Shown one piece after another: positions 53,044-61,322 of a DNA stretch of 64,000 nt. The translations under genes were made by a program, and so were the position numbers. The DNA is from Chloroflexota bacterium (lineage in GTDB: Bacteria; Chloroflexota; UBA11872): positions 62,001-126,000 of the forward strand of contig JAJDVX010000003.1 of NCBI GenBank assembly GCA_022825895.1, in the 5' to 3' direction. The notes beneath the pieces are model-generated. The model saw only the letters and a list, made by a program, of their open reading frames with translations. It was not told the DNA's origin and did no database searches. The number at the start of each line of letters is the position of its first letter. The first letter of the stretch is position 1.

Positions 53044-54075
53044 CTAGGCGAAAAGGCTCAGCAGTTCCATGTAGGAGGCGTCCAGCGGACGCGTCTGCCC
53101 GGCGATGTCAACCAGTGGCACGGGCTTGATGTGCGGGCCCTGCTGCGCGGCCATCTGTCCGTGCTGACCGCTGGCCAGATAGCCCACCGCGGCCGCGCCG
53201 AACCGCGTCCCTAAAACCCGATCGTATGTGGTCGGCGTGCCGCCCCGCTGCAAGTGGCCCAGGACACTGGATCGCGTCTCGATGCTAGTCGACTCCTCGA
53301 TGGCTCGCGCAAGGCTCTCACCCACGCTGCGCGCGGCCAGCACGATGTGACCAAATTCGTCGGTGGCCTGTACGCCGGCTTCACCGACTTTGAGTCCATC
53401 GATCTCCGCCCCTTCCGCCACCACCACGATGCTGTAGGCCCGCCCCTGCTCGTACCGGCGTTGGACGTGCGCCACGAACTCATCGCGCCCGCTGCGCTGC
53501 TCCGGCACGGCAATGAAGTCGGCGCCGCCTGCCAATCCGCCCACCGCGGCCAGCCAGCCGGCTTGCCGGCCCATGGTCTCGACCACCGTGGCGCGGTGAT
53601 GCGACATGGTGGTTGTGCGTAGGCGGGCGATCGACGCGGCTATGGTTTCCACCGCGGTGTCGAACCCAATGCACATGTCGGTGCCGGGCACGTCGTTGTC
53701 AATCGTCTTCGGGATCCCAACGACCGGCAGGCCGTCTCCGGCGAGCGCTCCGGCCACGGACAGAGTGTCGTCGCCCCCAATCGCCACCAGGCCGTCCAGG
53801 CCCATGTCGTCAAAGACCGATATCGCCAGGGCGTAGTTCTCGGGCGTCCGCAACGGGTTCGTGCGCGAACTGCCCAACAGGGTTCCGCCGACGTCCAGGA
53901 AGCCGTCGGTGTTCTCGAGGGTCAGCGGCGACCCGTTCCGTCCCAACACGCCGGCCCACCCATCGTGGAGACCCGTAACCGACCAGCCGCGCTCAAGGCT
54001 TGCCCGGGTCACCGCCCGAATCGCGGCATTCAGCCCTGGACAATCGCCGCCGCCGGTCAGAACTCCAATGTGCAC
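53044..54075 (-). CDS. 6-phosphofructokinase, probably PPi-dependent
   Basis: Phosphorylates fructose-6-phosphate in glycolysis. The 343-residue protein opens with VLTGGGDCPGLNAAIRAV, and carries GGDDT at 100-104 and PKTIDND at 122-128, then METMGRQAGW. Asp103 and Lys123 replace the two glycines (104 and 124) that mark ATP-using enzymes, the known signature of PPi-dependent and group III forms. I therefore expect pyrophosphate as donor, and a reversible reaction. GTG 54075 has a GAGGA site upstream; the ORF start at 54198 is too long. Confidence 0.93.
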   Translation of the reverse strand: MHIGVLTGGGDCPGLNAAIRAVTRASLERGWSVTGLHDGWAGVLGRNGSPLTLENTDGFLDVGGTLLGSSRTNPLRTPENYALAISVFDDMGLDGLVAIGGDDTLSVAGALAGDGLPVVGIPKTIDNDVPGTDMCIGFDTAVETIAASIARLRTTTMSHHRATVVETMGRQAGWLAAVGGLAGGADFIAVPEQRSGRDEFVAHVQRRYEQGRAYSIVVVAEGAEIDGLKVGEAGVQATDEFGHIVLAARSVGESLARAIEESTSIETRSSVLGHLQRGGTPTTYDRVLGTRFGAAAVGYLASGQHGQMAAQQGPHIKPVPLVDIAGQTRPLDASYMELLSLFA

Positions 54076-54179
54076 AAAAGATCCTCGCTCGCCGAATGTC
54101 CGATTCAACCATAACTGTCCGCGCCGCCGCGGCGCGCCGGATACCATGATGGTCGTTCGCCATCGGTAAAACGAGCGGT

Positions 54180-54758
54180 ATGGACGTCTACACAGCAATC
54201 CGAGGCCGCCGCAGCATCACGGGGCTCACCGCCGATGTCCCCGACCAGGCGGTGCTCGACCGAATCATCCAGAGTTCCGTCTGGGCGCCGAATCACCACC
54301 TCACCGAACCCTGGCGCTTTCACGTCCTGTGTGGCGAGGCCCGCGACCAGATGGGCGCCATGGTTGCCGATCGGCTGGAATCAGAGCTGGACCCGGACGA
54401 TCCGGCGTCGGCGCCATCTATCCGCTCGGCGCGCGTCCGGCTCCGGCGGTCGCCCGTGGTGATCGTCGTCAGCCAAGTCTGGTCGGACGATCCCGTCACA
54501 AACCTCGAAGACTACGCCTCCGTCTGTTGCGCGACCCAGAATCTGATGCTGGCGGCGCACGCCGAAGGTCTCGCCACCAAGTGGCGAACCGGGGAGATGT
54601 GCGACTTCGCAGCCTGCAAGGACTTTCTGGGACTGGATCAGAAGGACCGGATCGTCGGATATATCTACCTCGGCCACCCATCACCCGCACTTGGGCCCGA
54701 TCGGCGCGAGCGCCAGCCGGCCCAGGTCACCTGGCTTGGATGGGACGACGAGGCCTGA
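54180..54758 (+). CDS. Nitroreductase family FMN oxidoreductase
   Basis: A 192-residue flavin reductase-type protein with the usual RGRRSI phosphate-contacting start, WAPNHHLTEPWRF, and the late AEGLATKWRTG segment. The fold is dimeric, using FMN and NAD(P)H on nitroaromatics, quinones or enones; the physiological substrate is unknown. It is divergent from the phosphofructokinase gene and 32 bases upstream of the amidase gene on the same strand. Confidence 0.9.
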   Translation: MDVYTAIRGRRSITGLTADVPDQAVLDRIIQSSVWAPNHHLTEPWRFHVLCGEARDQMGAMVADRLESELDPDDPASAPSIRSARVRLRRSPVVIVVSQVWSDDPVTNLEDYASVCCATQNLMLAAHAEGLATKWRTGEMCDFAACKDFLGLDQKDRIVGYIYLGHPSPALGPDRRERQPAQVTWLGWDDEA

Positions 54759-54790
54759 TCACACGCAGGCACTGCTAAGGAGGGCGGCTC

Positions 54791-56218
54791 ATGGTTCCCG
54801 GCAACGAACTCGCCCGCCTGTCGCTGACCGAAGTCGGCGCGCTGATCGCCGCCGGCGAAGTCAGCCCGGTTGAAGTCACGCGCAACTCGCTCGACCGGCT
54901 TGACCGCTACGCTGGCCCTCTGGGCGCGACAACCGCAATACTCCACGACTCGGCGCTGGCCGACGCCCGCCGCGCCGAGCGTGAAATCCTGGCCGGCGAC
55001 TACCGCGGCCCTATCCACGGCGTACCGCTGGGGATCAAGGACCTGGCCGACGTTGCCGGCGCGGTAACGACCGCCGGCTCCACAGTCTTCGGCAACGAGC
55101 CGGCCAGCGTGGACGCCGAACTCGTCAGAGGCTTGCGCAGGGCCGGCGCGGTCATTGCCTGCAAGCTCAACTGCGATGAGTTTGCCTACCACCCGACAGG
55201 CGCGACTTCGCAGATGGGACCCTCCCGCAACCCCTGGAACACCGACATCGTCTCGGGTGGATCCAGCGGCGGCACGGGTTCGGCCGTGGCCGCCGGCTTG
55301 ATCTATGGCGGGCTGGGCACCGACACGGGCGGCTCGATTCGCCTGCCGTCGGCCCTGTGCGGCCTGGTCGGCATCAAGCCCACCTACGGTCGCGTCAGTC
55401 TGGAAGGCCTTCGCCTGCTCAGTCCCAGCTTCGACACGCCGGGGCCAATGACGCGAACCACCCACGACGCTGCCGTGATGCTGCAAGCGATGTCTGACCC
55501 CGTAACTGACGAGACCATAACCACGGCCAACCGCGCCGCTCACCTCACCAGCGAGATGCCTGTTGGATTGGCGGGTCTGCGTGTGGGTGTGCCGACCAAC
55601 TACTTCTTTGATGACCTGGATCCCGAGATTGAGCGCATCGTCAGAGCCGCGGTTGACGCCCTGGTCATCCTCGGTGGCGACCTGGTACAGGTCGGGGTGC
55701 CGTCAGTGCCGGACCTTGCCCTGTCGCAGCGCGGCATTCTCACCATTGAGGCCTATCAGAACGTGCTCAGCGCCACCGGCGGCGATGTCACCCGCGTGAA
55801 CCCAACGCTTCGTGATCGGCTTACGCTCGGTCTGGACGAGGCGATGCGTCCCGGCGAGGACATCCAGATCACCCTGGGGCGCCTGCGCAGCCAGCGTGAC
55901 GACGCGTTGGCCGCGTTCCGGCGAGCCGTGGGTACCGTGGATGTGCTGGTGGCGCCGGTCCTCGGGAGGCCGCCGCCACGTATCGACGAAGCGCTGACCG
56001 ACTACCACTGGATGCCCAACTTCACCCGGCCGTTCAACGCCACCCATCAGCCGGTGGTGGCCGTGCCATGTGGCTGGACAGACAACGGACTTCCCGTCGG
56101 TCTGCAGGTGGTGGCCGCCAAGTACCGCGAGCGCACCGCGCTGCGCGTGGCCTACGCGTACGAGCGCTCGGACCACGCGCCCGAACGCCGCTGGCCGCGC
56201 CTGCGACCGGCGGCCTGA
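54791..56218 (+). CDS. Amidase signature family hydrolase
   Basis: A 475-residue amidase with the complete Lys83, Ser158 and Ser182 triad; the spacing (75 then 24) is that of GatA. GGSSGGTGSA and the GTDTGGSIRLPS segment are clear. It may cleave simple amides or be a GatA-like subunit, but no gatB or gatC is near, so a free amidase is more likely. AAGGAGG precedes the ATG. The nitroreductase gene just upstream may share its transcript. Confidence 0.92.
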   Translation: MVPGNELARLSLTEVGALIAAGEVSPVEVTRNSLDRLDRYAGPLGATTAILHDSALADARRAEREILAGDYRGPIHGVPLGIKDLADVAGAVTTAGSTVFGNEPASVDAELVRGLRRAGAVIACKLNCDEFAYHPTGATSQMGPSRNPWNTDIVSGGSSGGTGSAVAAGLIYGGLGTDTGGSIRLPSALCGLVGIKPTYGRVSLEGLRLLSPSFDTPGPMTRTTHDAAVMLQAMSDPVTDETITTANRAAHLTSEMPVGLAGLRVGVPTNYFFDDLDPEIERIVRAAVDALVILGGDLVQVGVPSVPDLALSQRGILTIEAYQNVLSATGGDVTRVNPTLRDRLTLGLDEAMRPGEDIQITLGRLRSQRDDALAAFRRAVGTVDVLVAPVLGRPPPRIDEALTDYHWMPNFTRPFNATHQPVVAVPCGWTDNGLPVGLQVVAAKYRERTALRVAYAYERSDHAPERRWPRLRPAA

Positions 56219-56434
56219 AGGCCATGAGCCAGACTCAGCGATGCGAGTCGCGTTCTTCTAGACCGGGAACGAGGGCCCGGCGGAGGTTCGCAGACGCGTC
56301 GTAACTCGCACGCGAACATTGGATGGGCGCGGCATCCGCGATGGCCCCATGCTGACGGGTCGTTTACCCATGCCGCTTGCCGGACAGGCGCCCCGAGCGT
56401 CGCGACGACCCGGCCCCTTGTAGAAGGTCCCTGA

Positions 56435-58291
56435 GTGGCCAGCAGCTCCGCGCCGTTTGGCGACGTTCTTCGTACACGCTTGCGTCGCCGATCCGTACTC
56501 AGGGTTGCCGCCGGCTTGCCCCTTGCGTACTCAGCCGCGGCCTTTGGCCAACTTGCCGCGGCCTGCGCCGAAGGCAACGACGCCCCGGCCTTCGATTTCA
56601 TTCAGCCCAACAGTCTGGACCAGGTAACCGTCGCCGCCGGCTACCGGACCCGGCCGCTTATTTCTTGGGGCGATCCCATTACCGGCGATGCGCCGCCGTT
56701 CGATGTCCACGCCCAATCTCCCGCGGCCCAGGCCAAGCAGTTCGGGTACAACTCCGACTTCATTGCCCTCCTTCCCCTGCCCGACTACCGATCGGCGGTC
56801 TCCGATCGAGCCTTGCTGTGGAACAACCACGAATTCCTCAACCCCGAGCTCATGTTCCCCAACTACGACCCCGAAGCGCCGACCCGCGAACAGGTAGACA
56901 TTGGTCTTCTGGCCCAGGGCGCCTCGATCGTCGAAGTCCGTCTCGCCAACGGACGCTGGGAGCCGGATCGGAACTCCCGGTTCAACCGACGAATCACCGG
57001 CCAGACCCTCATGAACATTCGCGGTCCGGCGGCCGGCGATCCCCGGCTGCGCACCGCCGCCGATCCGACCGGCACGGTCGCCCGAGGCATGTTCTACAAC
57101 TGCGGTGGCGGCGTTTCCCCCTGGGGCACCGTCCTGACCGATGAAGAAGACGTCCACACGTGCTTTGGCAATCGGCCGGCTGGCGGTCCGTATGACGCCG
57201 TGCATCGCAGGTACGGCATCCGGACCGGCGCCAGCGACTACCGTTGGGAGCAATATCACGACCGCTTCGATGTCACCAAGTCACCCAACGACGTCTTCAC
57301 CACCGGCTACGTGGTCGAGGTTGACCCTTATGATCCGGACTCCACCCCCACCAAGCACACGGCACTAGGACGCTTGCGCCATGAGGCCTCAACCGTTGTC
57401 CTCGCGGCCGATGGGCGCGTGGTGGTCTACTGCGGCGACGACGGACGGTTCGAGTACGTGTATCGCTTCGTCAGCACCAATCCATACGACTCGTCCAGCC
57501 GCCTGGCCAACCTGACCCTGCTAGACGACGGCGTGCTGTATGTCGCGCGCTATGAAGGTGACGGGACCGGCGAGTGGATTCCGCTGGTTGCCGGGCGCGG
57601 GCCGCTGGCCGACTGGTCGGGCGCTGACATAGCCGTCAACACTCGCGGGGCCGCTGACCTCGTCGGCGCCACGCCGATGGACCGGCCCGAAGACGTCGAC
57701 GTCAATCCGATCAATGGTCGAATCTACGCCGCCTTTACCAACAATATCGACCGTACCGAGGAGCAAGTGGACGCTGCGAATCCTCGCGCCCCGAACCACC
57801 ACGGCCACGTCATCGAGATGACGCCTGGAGAAGGTGACCACGCGTCGGCGACGTTTTCTTGGGAAATCTTGTTTCTGGGGGGCGATCCAGGCAATCCCTC
57901 GCACGCGGCGTTTTATGCGGGAATCGACTCGAACGACGTCACGCCGCTGGCCAACCCGGACAACCTGCTGTTTGATCAGCGAGGCACGCTCTACGTCTGC
58001 ACGGATGGACAGCCCGTGACCCTTGGGAGCAACGACGGACTCTTCGCCGTGCCCGTCAGCGGCCCGGACCGCGGGCGCGCCAGGCAACTCCTCAGCGTTC
58101 CAGTCGGCGCCGAACTGGCCTCTGGATGCTTTTCGCCCGACGGACGCTGGTTTTTCGGATCCGCCCAGCATCCCGGCGAGGGCAGCACCTTTGAAAGCCC
58201 GTCAAGCACGTACCCCGATGGGCCTGGAAACCCGCCGCGTCCTGGCGTGTTCACCGTCAGCAAGGTTGACGGGGGGCTCATTGGCGCCTGA
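56435..58291 (+). CDS. PhoX family secreted phosphatase (DUF839)
   Basis: A 618-residue exported protein. RRRSVLRVAAGLPLA near residues 17-31 is a twin-arginine signal, and LAAACAEG suggests cleavage or lipid anchoring. The beta-propeller body contains the PhoX-type WNNHEFLNPELMFP, DGRVVVYCGDDGRFEYVY and PEDVDVNPINGRIY motifs. PhoX enzymes are calcium/iron-dependent phosphomonoesterases used for phosphate scavenging. The GTG start is preceded by AAGGTC. A 216-base gap without a gene separates it from the amidase gene. Confidence 0.9.
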   Translation: MASSSAPFGDVLRTRLRRRSVLRVAAGLPLAYSAAAFGQLAAACAEGNDAPAFDFIQPNSLDQVTVAAGYRTRPLISWGDPITGDAPPFDVHAQSPAAQAKQFGYNSDFIALLPLPDYRSAVSDRALLWNNHEFLNPELMFPNYDPEAPTREQVDIGLLAQGASIVEVRLANGRWEPDRNSRFNRRITGQTLMNIRGPAAGDPRLRTAADPTGTVARGMFYNCGGGVSPWGTVLTDEEDVHTCFGNRPAGGPYDAVHRRYGIRTGASDYRWEQYHDRFDVTKSPNDVFTTGYVVEVDPYDPDSTPTKHTALGRLRHEASTVVLAADGRVVVYCGDDGRFEYVYRFVSTNPYDSSSRLANLTLLDDGVLYVARYEGDGTGEWIPLVAGRGPLADWSGADIAVNTRGAADLVGATPMDRPEDVDVNPINGRIYAAFTNNIDRTEEQVDAANPRAPNHHGHVIEMTPGEGDHASATFSWEILFLGGDPGNPSHAAFYAGIDSNDVTPLANPDNLLFDQRGTLYVCTDGQPVTLGSNDGLFAVPVSGPDRGRARQLLSVPVGAELASGCFSPDGRWFFGSAQHPGEGSTFESPSSTYPDGPGNPPRPGVFTVSKVDGGLIGA

Positions 58292-58296
58292 CGCGT

Positions 58297-58614
58297 CTAG
58301 CCTTTCAGACGCACGGCCGTTCCGTAAGCCAGCAATTCGGCGGTGCCCTGCATGACGTCGGCGGTGTTGTAGCGGACCTGCACCACGGCGTCGGCGCCGA
58401 GCTTCTCGGCCTCGGCCACCATCCGATTCAGCGCTTCCGCGCGCGCGGTGGTCAGCAGTTCGGCGTACTCGTGCACTTCGCCGCCCACGATCGTGCGCAG
58501 CCCCGCCACGATGTCGCGTCCGACGCCGCGCGTGCGCACCGTGCTGCCCTGCACGATGTCAATGACGTCGGCAATCTCACGCCCGGGTACGGATTCGGTC
58601 GTTACGACGATCAC
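58297..58614 (-). CDS. YbjQ/UPF0145 family protein
   Basis: A 105-residue heavy-metal-binding-domain-like protein of the widespread YbjQ family, with TTESVPGREIADVIDIVQG, GGEVHEYAELL and GADAVVQVRYNT segments in the usual order. The function of the family is unclear. Its start overlaps the stop of the PfkB gene (ATGA), so the two are coupled. Confidence 0.9.
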   Translation of the reverse strand: MIVVTTESVPGREIADVIDIVQGSTVRTRGVGRDIVAGLRTIVGGEVHEYAELLTTARAEALNRMVAEAEKLGADAVVQVRYNTADVMQGTAELLAYGTAVRLKG

Positions 58615-59624
58615 AGGTCTCCTCCTTGCGAAACCGTATCCGTCGCATCGACGGAGTCCAGCGCCGCGACAACATCATCCCACCCCAGGTCGCCAGCCCG
58701 TGCCTGAACCTCCGCGCGGTAGGGCAGGCTCACGAGCGGCCCGACGCGTTCGACTTTCAGCCCCGCCACGACCGTGGCCAGCCGCGCCGAGGTCGCCGGG
58801 TCCTGACCCAGAAGTGCCCCAACCGCAAGCCCGCCCGCGAAGGCGTCGCCTCCGCCTTGCGCGCCCTCGACAATTCGCGCCACGGTCGGCAGTCGGATCT
58901 CGCCATCGGCCCAGGCCACGTACGCGCCGTCCTCGGCCATCGAGACGGCCGCAATGCGCGGTCCGCAATCCAGCAGGCGTGCCGCCGTTGACTCGGGATC
59001 GGCGGTCCCAAACACGGCCTGTCCCTCGTCGAACCCGCACAAGGCCACGTCCACCAACGGCAACACCTCGTCGGCCGCTTCAGCTGCCGCCGGGCCGTCC
59101 CAGATCTGAGGTCTGAAATTCAGGTCAAACGCCACCACGGCGCCCGCGGCTCGTCCACGCTCCGCCAGACGGCGCGTCGCCTGCCGGGAAGAGGTCGAGA
59201 TCGCTTGCGCGATGCCGTTGAGATGCACCATCTCCACGCCGTCCAGGTCAATCTGCTCCATGTCCGCCGGGCTGACGGTGGATGCGGCGCTGTGGCGCCG
59301 GTAGTACCAGATGCTGTAGGCGCCCTGGCCGCCCTGCTCCACCACGTAGAGGCCGGTCGGCCCGCCGCCGCGCTTCACGTAGCGCAGGTCAACGCCGAGA
59401 CCCCGAAACTGGTCCTGCAGGTAGTCGCCGAACGGATCCTCGCCCAGCCTGGTGACGATCGCGCTTGGCACCCCCAGGCGATGAACCGCGACCGCCACGT
59501 TCAGCGCGTCGCCCGAATACGACCGTTCCAGAACTGCCGCCTCGGCCAGCGGCGCACGCCCCGAGAGTTCGATCATCACCTCGCCCAGGCTGACGAGGCG
59601 CGGGGTGACGTTGTTGGCTCCCAT
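58611..59624 (-). CDS. PfkB family carbohydrate kinase
   Basis: A 337-residue ribokinase-fold sugar kinase. The substrate-binding SGDALNVAVAVHRLG segment, DLNFRPQIW, and the catalytic GGGDAFAGGL are present. The overall pattern resembles 2-keto-3-deoxygluconate kinases, the enzyme that would follow uronic-acid polysaccharide breakdown, but ribokinase or fructokinase specificity is not excluded. It lies three bases after the sialidase-lipoprotein ORF. Confidence 0.9.
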   Translation of the reverse strand: MGANNVTPRLVSLGEVMIELSGRAPLAEAAVLERSYSGDALNVAVAVHRLGVPSAIVTRLGEDPFGDYLQDQFRGLGVDLRYVKRGGGPTGLYVVEQGGQGAYSIWYYRRHSAASTVSPADMEQIDLDGVEMVHLNGIAQAISTSSRQATRRLAERGRAAGAVVAFDLNFRPQIWDGPAAAEAADEVLPLVDVALCGFDEGQAVFGTADPESTAARLLDCGPRIAAVSMAEDGAYVAWADGEIRLPTVARIVEGAQGGGDAFAGGLAVGALLGQDPATSARLATVVAGLKVERVGPLVSLPYRAEVQARAGDLGWDDVVAALDSVDATDTVSQGGDL

Positions 59625-59627
59625 GGG

Positions 59628-60149
59628 TCAGACCCGAACGCGCGCGCTGCGGGCGATACGCCGAATCTGCAGCATGGCGCCCGTCTGCTTCGCCTGCGAT
59701 CGCGTGACGGAGCGCTGAAAGAGGCGATTGGCCTCGATCACGTTTCCCTCCTCGATCATCCTGATTACCTCATCTAGTGCTGTCACCAGGTCGCTAAGCC
59801 CCTCCACAAAGTCCTCGTGGTGACGTTCAAGCCCCTTCGGCGGCTGAATCTGTTCCAACTTGGCCAAGACTGCGGCGTTGGAAGTACGCAACTCACGATA
59901 GATCGCCAGGTAGGCTCCGGCGTCGCGCGAGCCGCTGGCGATCAAGGAGTTGAACCGCTCGCCCAGCAGCGCGTCGTCCCCGGCCGAGCTGTCTCGCAGC
60001 TCGTTCAACTCGTTCAGGTAGACGGCGACGGCTTGGCCGTCCACCGTGTCGCAGGCCGTGCCCAACGTCAGCGCGCCAAGCGCCGACACGCCGCCCACCA
60101 AAACGGCTCGCCGGTTTGAGCGCCAGGTACGTCTGAAAGCTCCCGTCAC
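59628..60149 (-). CDS. Lipoprotein, 173 residues, probable internal gene of the sialidase ORF
   Basis: A GTG at 60149 with GGAAG upstream would begin a protein with its own export signal (SNRRAVLVGGVSALGALTLGTAC), including twin Arg and a lipobox, followed by a helical domain rich in Leu/Glu (YLNELNELRD, HHEDFVEGLSDL). It is in the same frame as the sialidase, so it is either a separate translation product or a fused tail. An export signal in mid-protein makes the separate product more likely. No known family. Confidence 0.55.
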   Translation of the reverse strand: MTGAFRRTWRSNRRAVLVGGVSALGALTLGTACDTVDGQAVAVYLNELNELRDSSAGDDALLGERFNSLIASGSRDAGAYLAIYRELRTSNAAVLAKLEQIQPPKGLERHHEDFVEGLSDLVTALDEVIRMIEEGNVIEANRLFQRSVTRSQAKQTGAMLQIRRIARSARVRV

Positions 60150-61322
60150 GGGTTGCTTCCTGAATTCACGCGACCGCCCTTGCCATGAAGACTCACGGTA
60201 CCGAGATGACCTGCCTGTTCGAGAACATACAAGCAGTGTGGCGGAGCCTGCCCGCGAACGCGAGCGAGTCGGCTCGCCGGAGTGCAGCCAGTCGAGGCTG
60301 AACCTGGCCCACCGAAGGTGCTCGTACTCGCCGTCGCTCCCCGCTTCGTACAGACAGCCCAGCGTCCCGTCCGGCAGCTCGCAGAGGTCCGAGTAGGCCG
60401 CGCGCCCGTTGTGCAACACGCGGCCGCGCGTCCACGTCTGCCCGGCGTCGTTACTTCCTCGCACGGTTAGACGTTCACGCGCCCGGCTGGCCGCGTTGCT
60501 GAACACCAGCCGGTCGCCGCCCACGCCCAGCACCGCCGCCTGGCAGATGGGGTCGATAAGTTCGTCGTGCCAGCCAAAGGCGTCGAAGCTCTCGCCCTCG
60601 TCGTGGCTCATTGCGAAGGCCCGCCGGTATTCGCCCAGGTAGTTGCGCTCGTTCAGGTACACGCGACCGTCGGCTAGCTGAACGGCCATGCACTCGTTCG
60701 TTCCCGGTTGAGCCACACCTCCCAGGCGCCAGGTTTCCCCGTGGTCGTCGCTCAGGATCGCGTGCGAGATATACGGGTCCGTGGCCCGGTCGAAGTTCTG
60801 CCCTATGACGTGGTAGCTCGGAATCAACAGCCGCCCCGAGGCCAGCTGTAACCCATGCCCCGGCCCCGTGCCGTACCACGTCCACTCCGGCAGCTTGACA
60901 ACGCCGGTCATCTCCCAGGGTTCCGCCCAGGTCTCGCCGTCGTCCTCGCTGCTGGTCAGCCACACTGTGCGCGGCGCCTTGCCGGCGCAGATCAGGGTCT
61001 CCGGACCGTCGGCATTGTTGCGGCAGAACCACAGCCAGATCGACCCGGTCGCCGCGTCCACCACCGGCGCCGGATTGCCTGCCACGTGGCCCTCGCCCGG
61101 AACCGCCACCCGCATGTCGTCGAACGTCCGGCCGTTGTCCCGGCTGCGCCGCAGGACGAGGTCGATATCGCCGGTGTCGTGCTGCGAGTTCCGCCGCCCC
61201 TCGGCTATCGCCAGCAGCGTCCCCTGCGTCGATACCACCAGCGCGGGGATCCGAAACGTGTGATACCCCAGCGTCCCGCTGGTGAAGAGGTCCGTCTGGA
61301 CTGGGCCGCTCTCAGTTGTCAA
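59628..61322 (-). CDS. Sialidase-like (BNR) ORF running into a lipoprotein-like domain
   Basis: The first 375 or so residues form a six-bladed propeller with sialidase features: FRIPALV at the Arg-triad strand and repeated Asp-box turns (SRDNGRTF, SSEDDGETW, SDDHGETW, SNDAGQTW). The enzyme would release terminal sugars from glycans, or be a related exo-glycosidase. After about residue 390 the frame continues, without a stop, through an Arg/Ser-rich linker into a separate signal-peptide-bearing domain. TTG 61322 overlaps the GH127 gene by 11 bases; start uncertain. No signal peptide precedes the propeller. Confidence 0.8.
   Translation of the reverse strand: MTTESGPVQTDLFTSGTLGYHTFRIPALVVSTQGTLLAIAEGRRNSQHDTGDIDLVLRRSRDNGRTFDDMRVAVPGEGHVAGNPAPVVDAATGSIWLWFCRNNADGPETLICAGKAPRTVWLTSSEDDGETWAEPWEMTGVVKLPEWTWYGTGPGHGLQLASGRLLIPSYHVIGQNFDRATDPYISHAILSDDHGETWRLGGVAQPGTNECMAVQLADGRVYLNERNYLGEYRRAFAMSHDEGESFDAFGWHDELIDPICQAAVLGVGGDRLVFSNAASRARERLTVRGSNDAGQTWTRGRVLHNGRAAYSDLCELPDGTLGCLYEAGSDGEYEHLRWARFSLDWLHSGEPTRSRSRAGSATLLVCSRTGRSSRYRESSWQGRSREFRKQPVTGAFRRTWRSNRRAVLVGGVSALGALTLGTACDTVDGQAVAVYLNELNELRDSSAGDDALLGERFNSLIASGSRDAGAYLAIYRELRTSNAAVLAKLEQIQPPKGLERHHEDFVEGLSDLVTALDEVIRMIEEGNVIEANRLFQRSVTRSQAKQTGAMLQIRRIARSARVRV

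Noticed and set aside
54791-56218. GatA subunit of the tRNA amidotransferase
   Set aside because: The catalytic triad spacing matches GatA, but no gatB or gatC lies nearby; a free amidase is the safer call.
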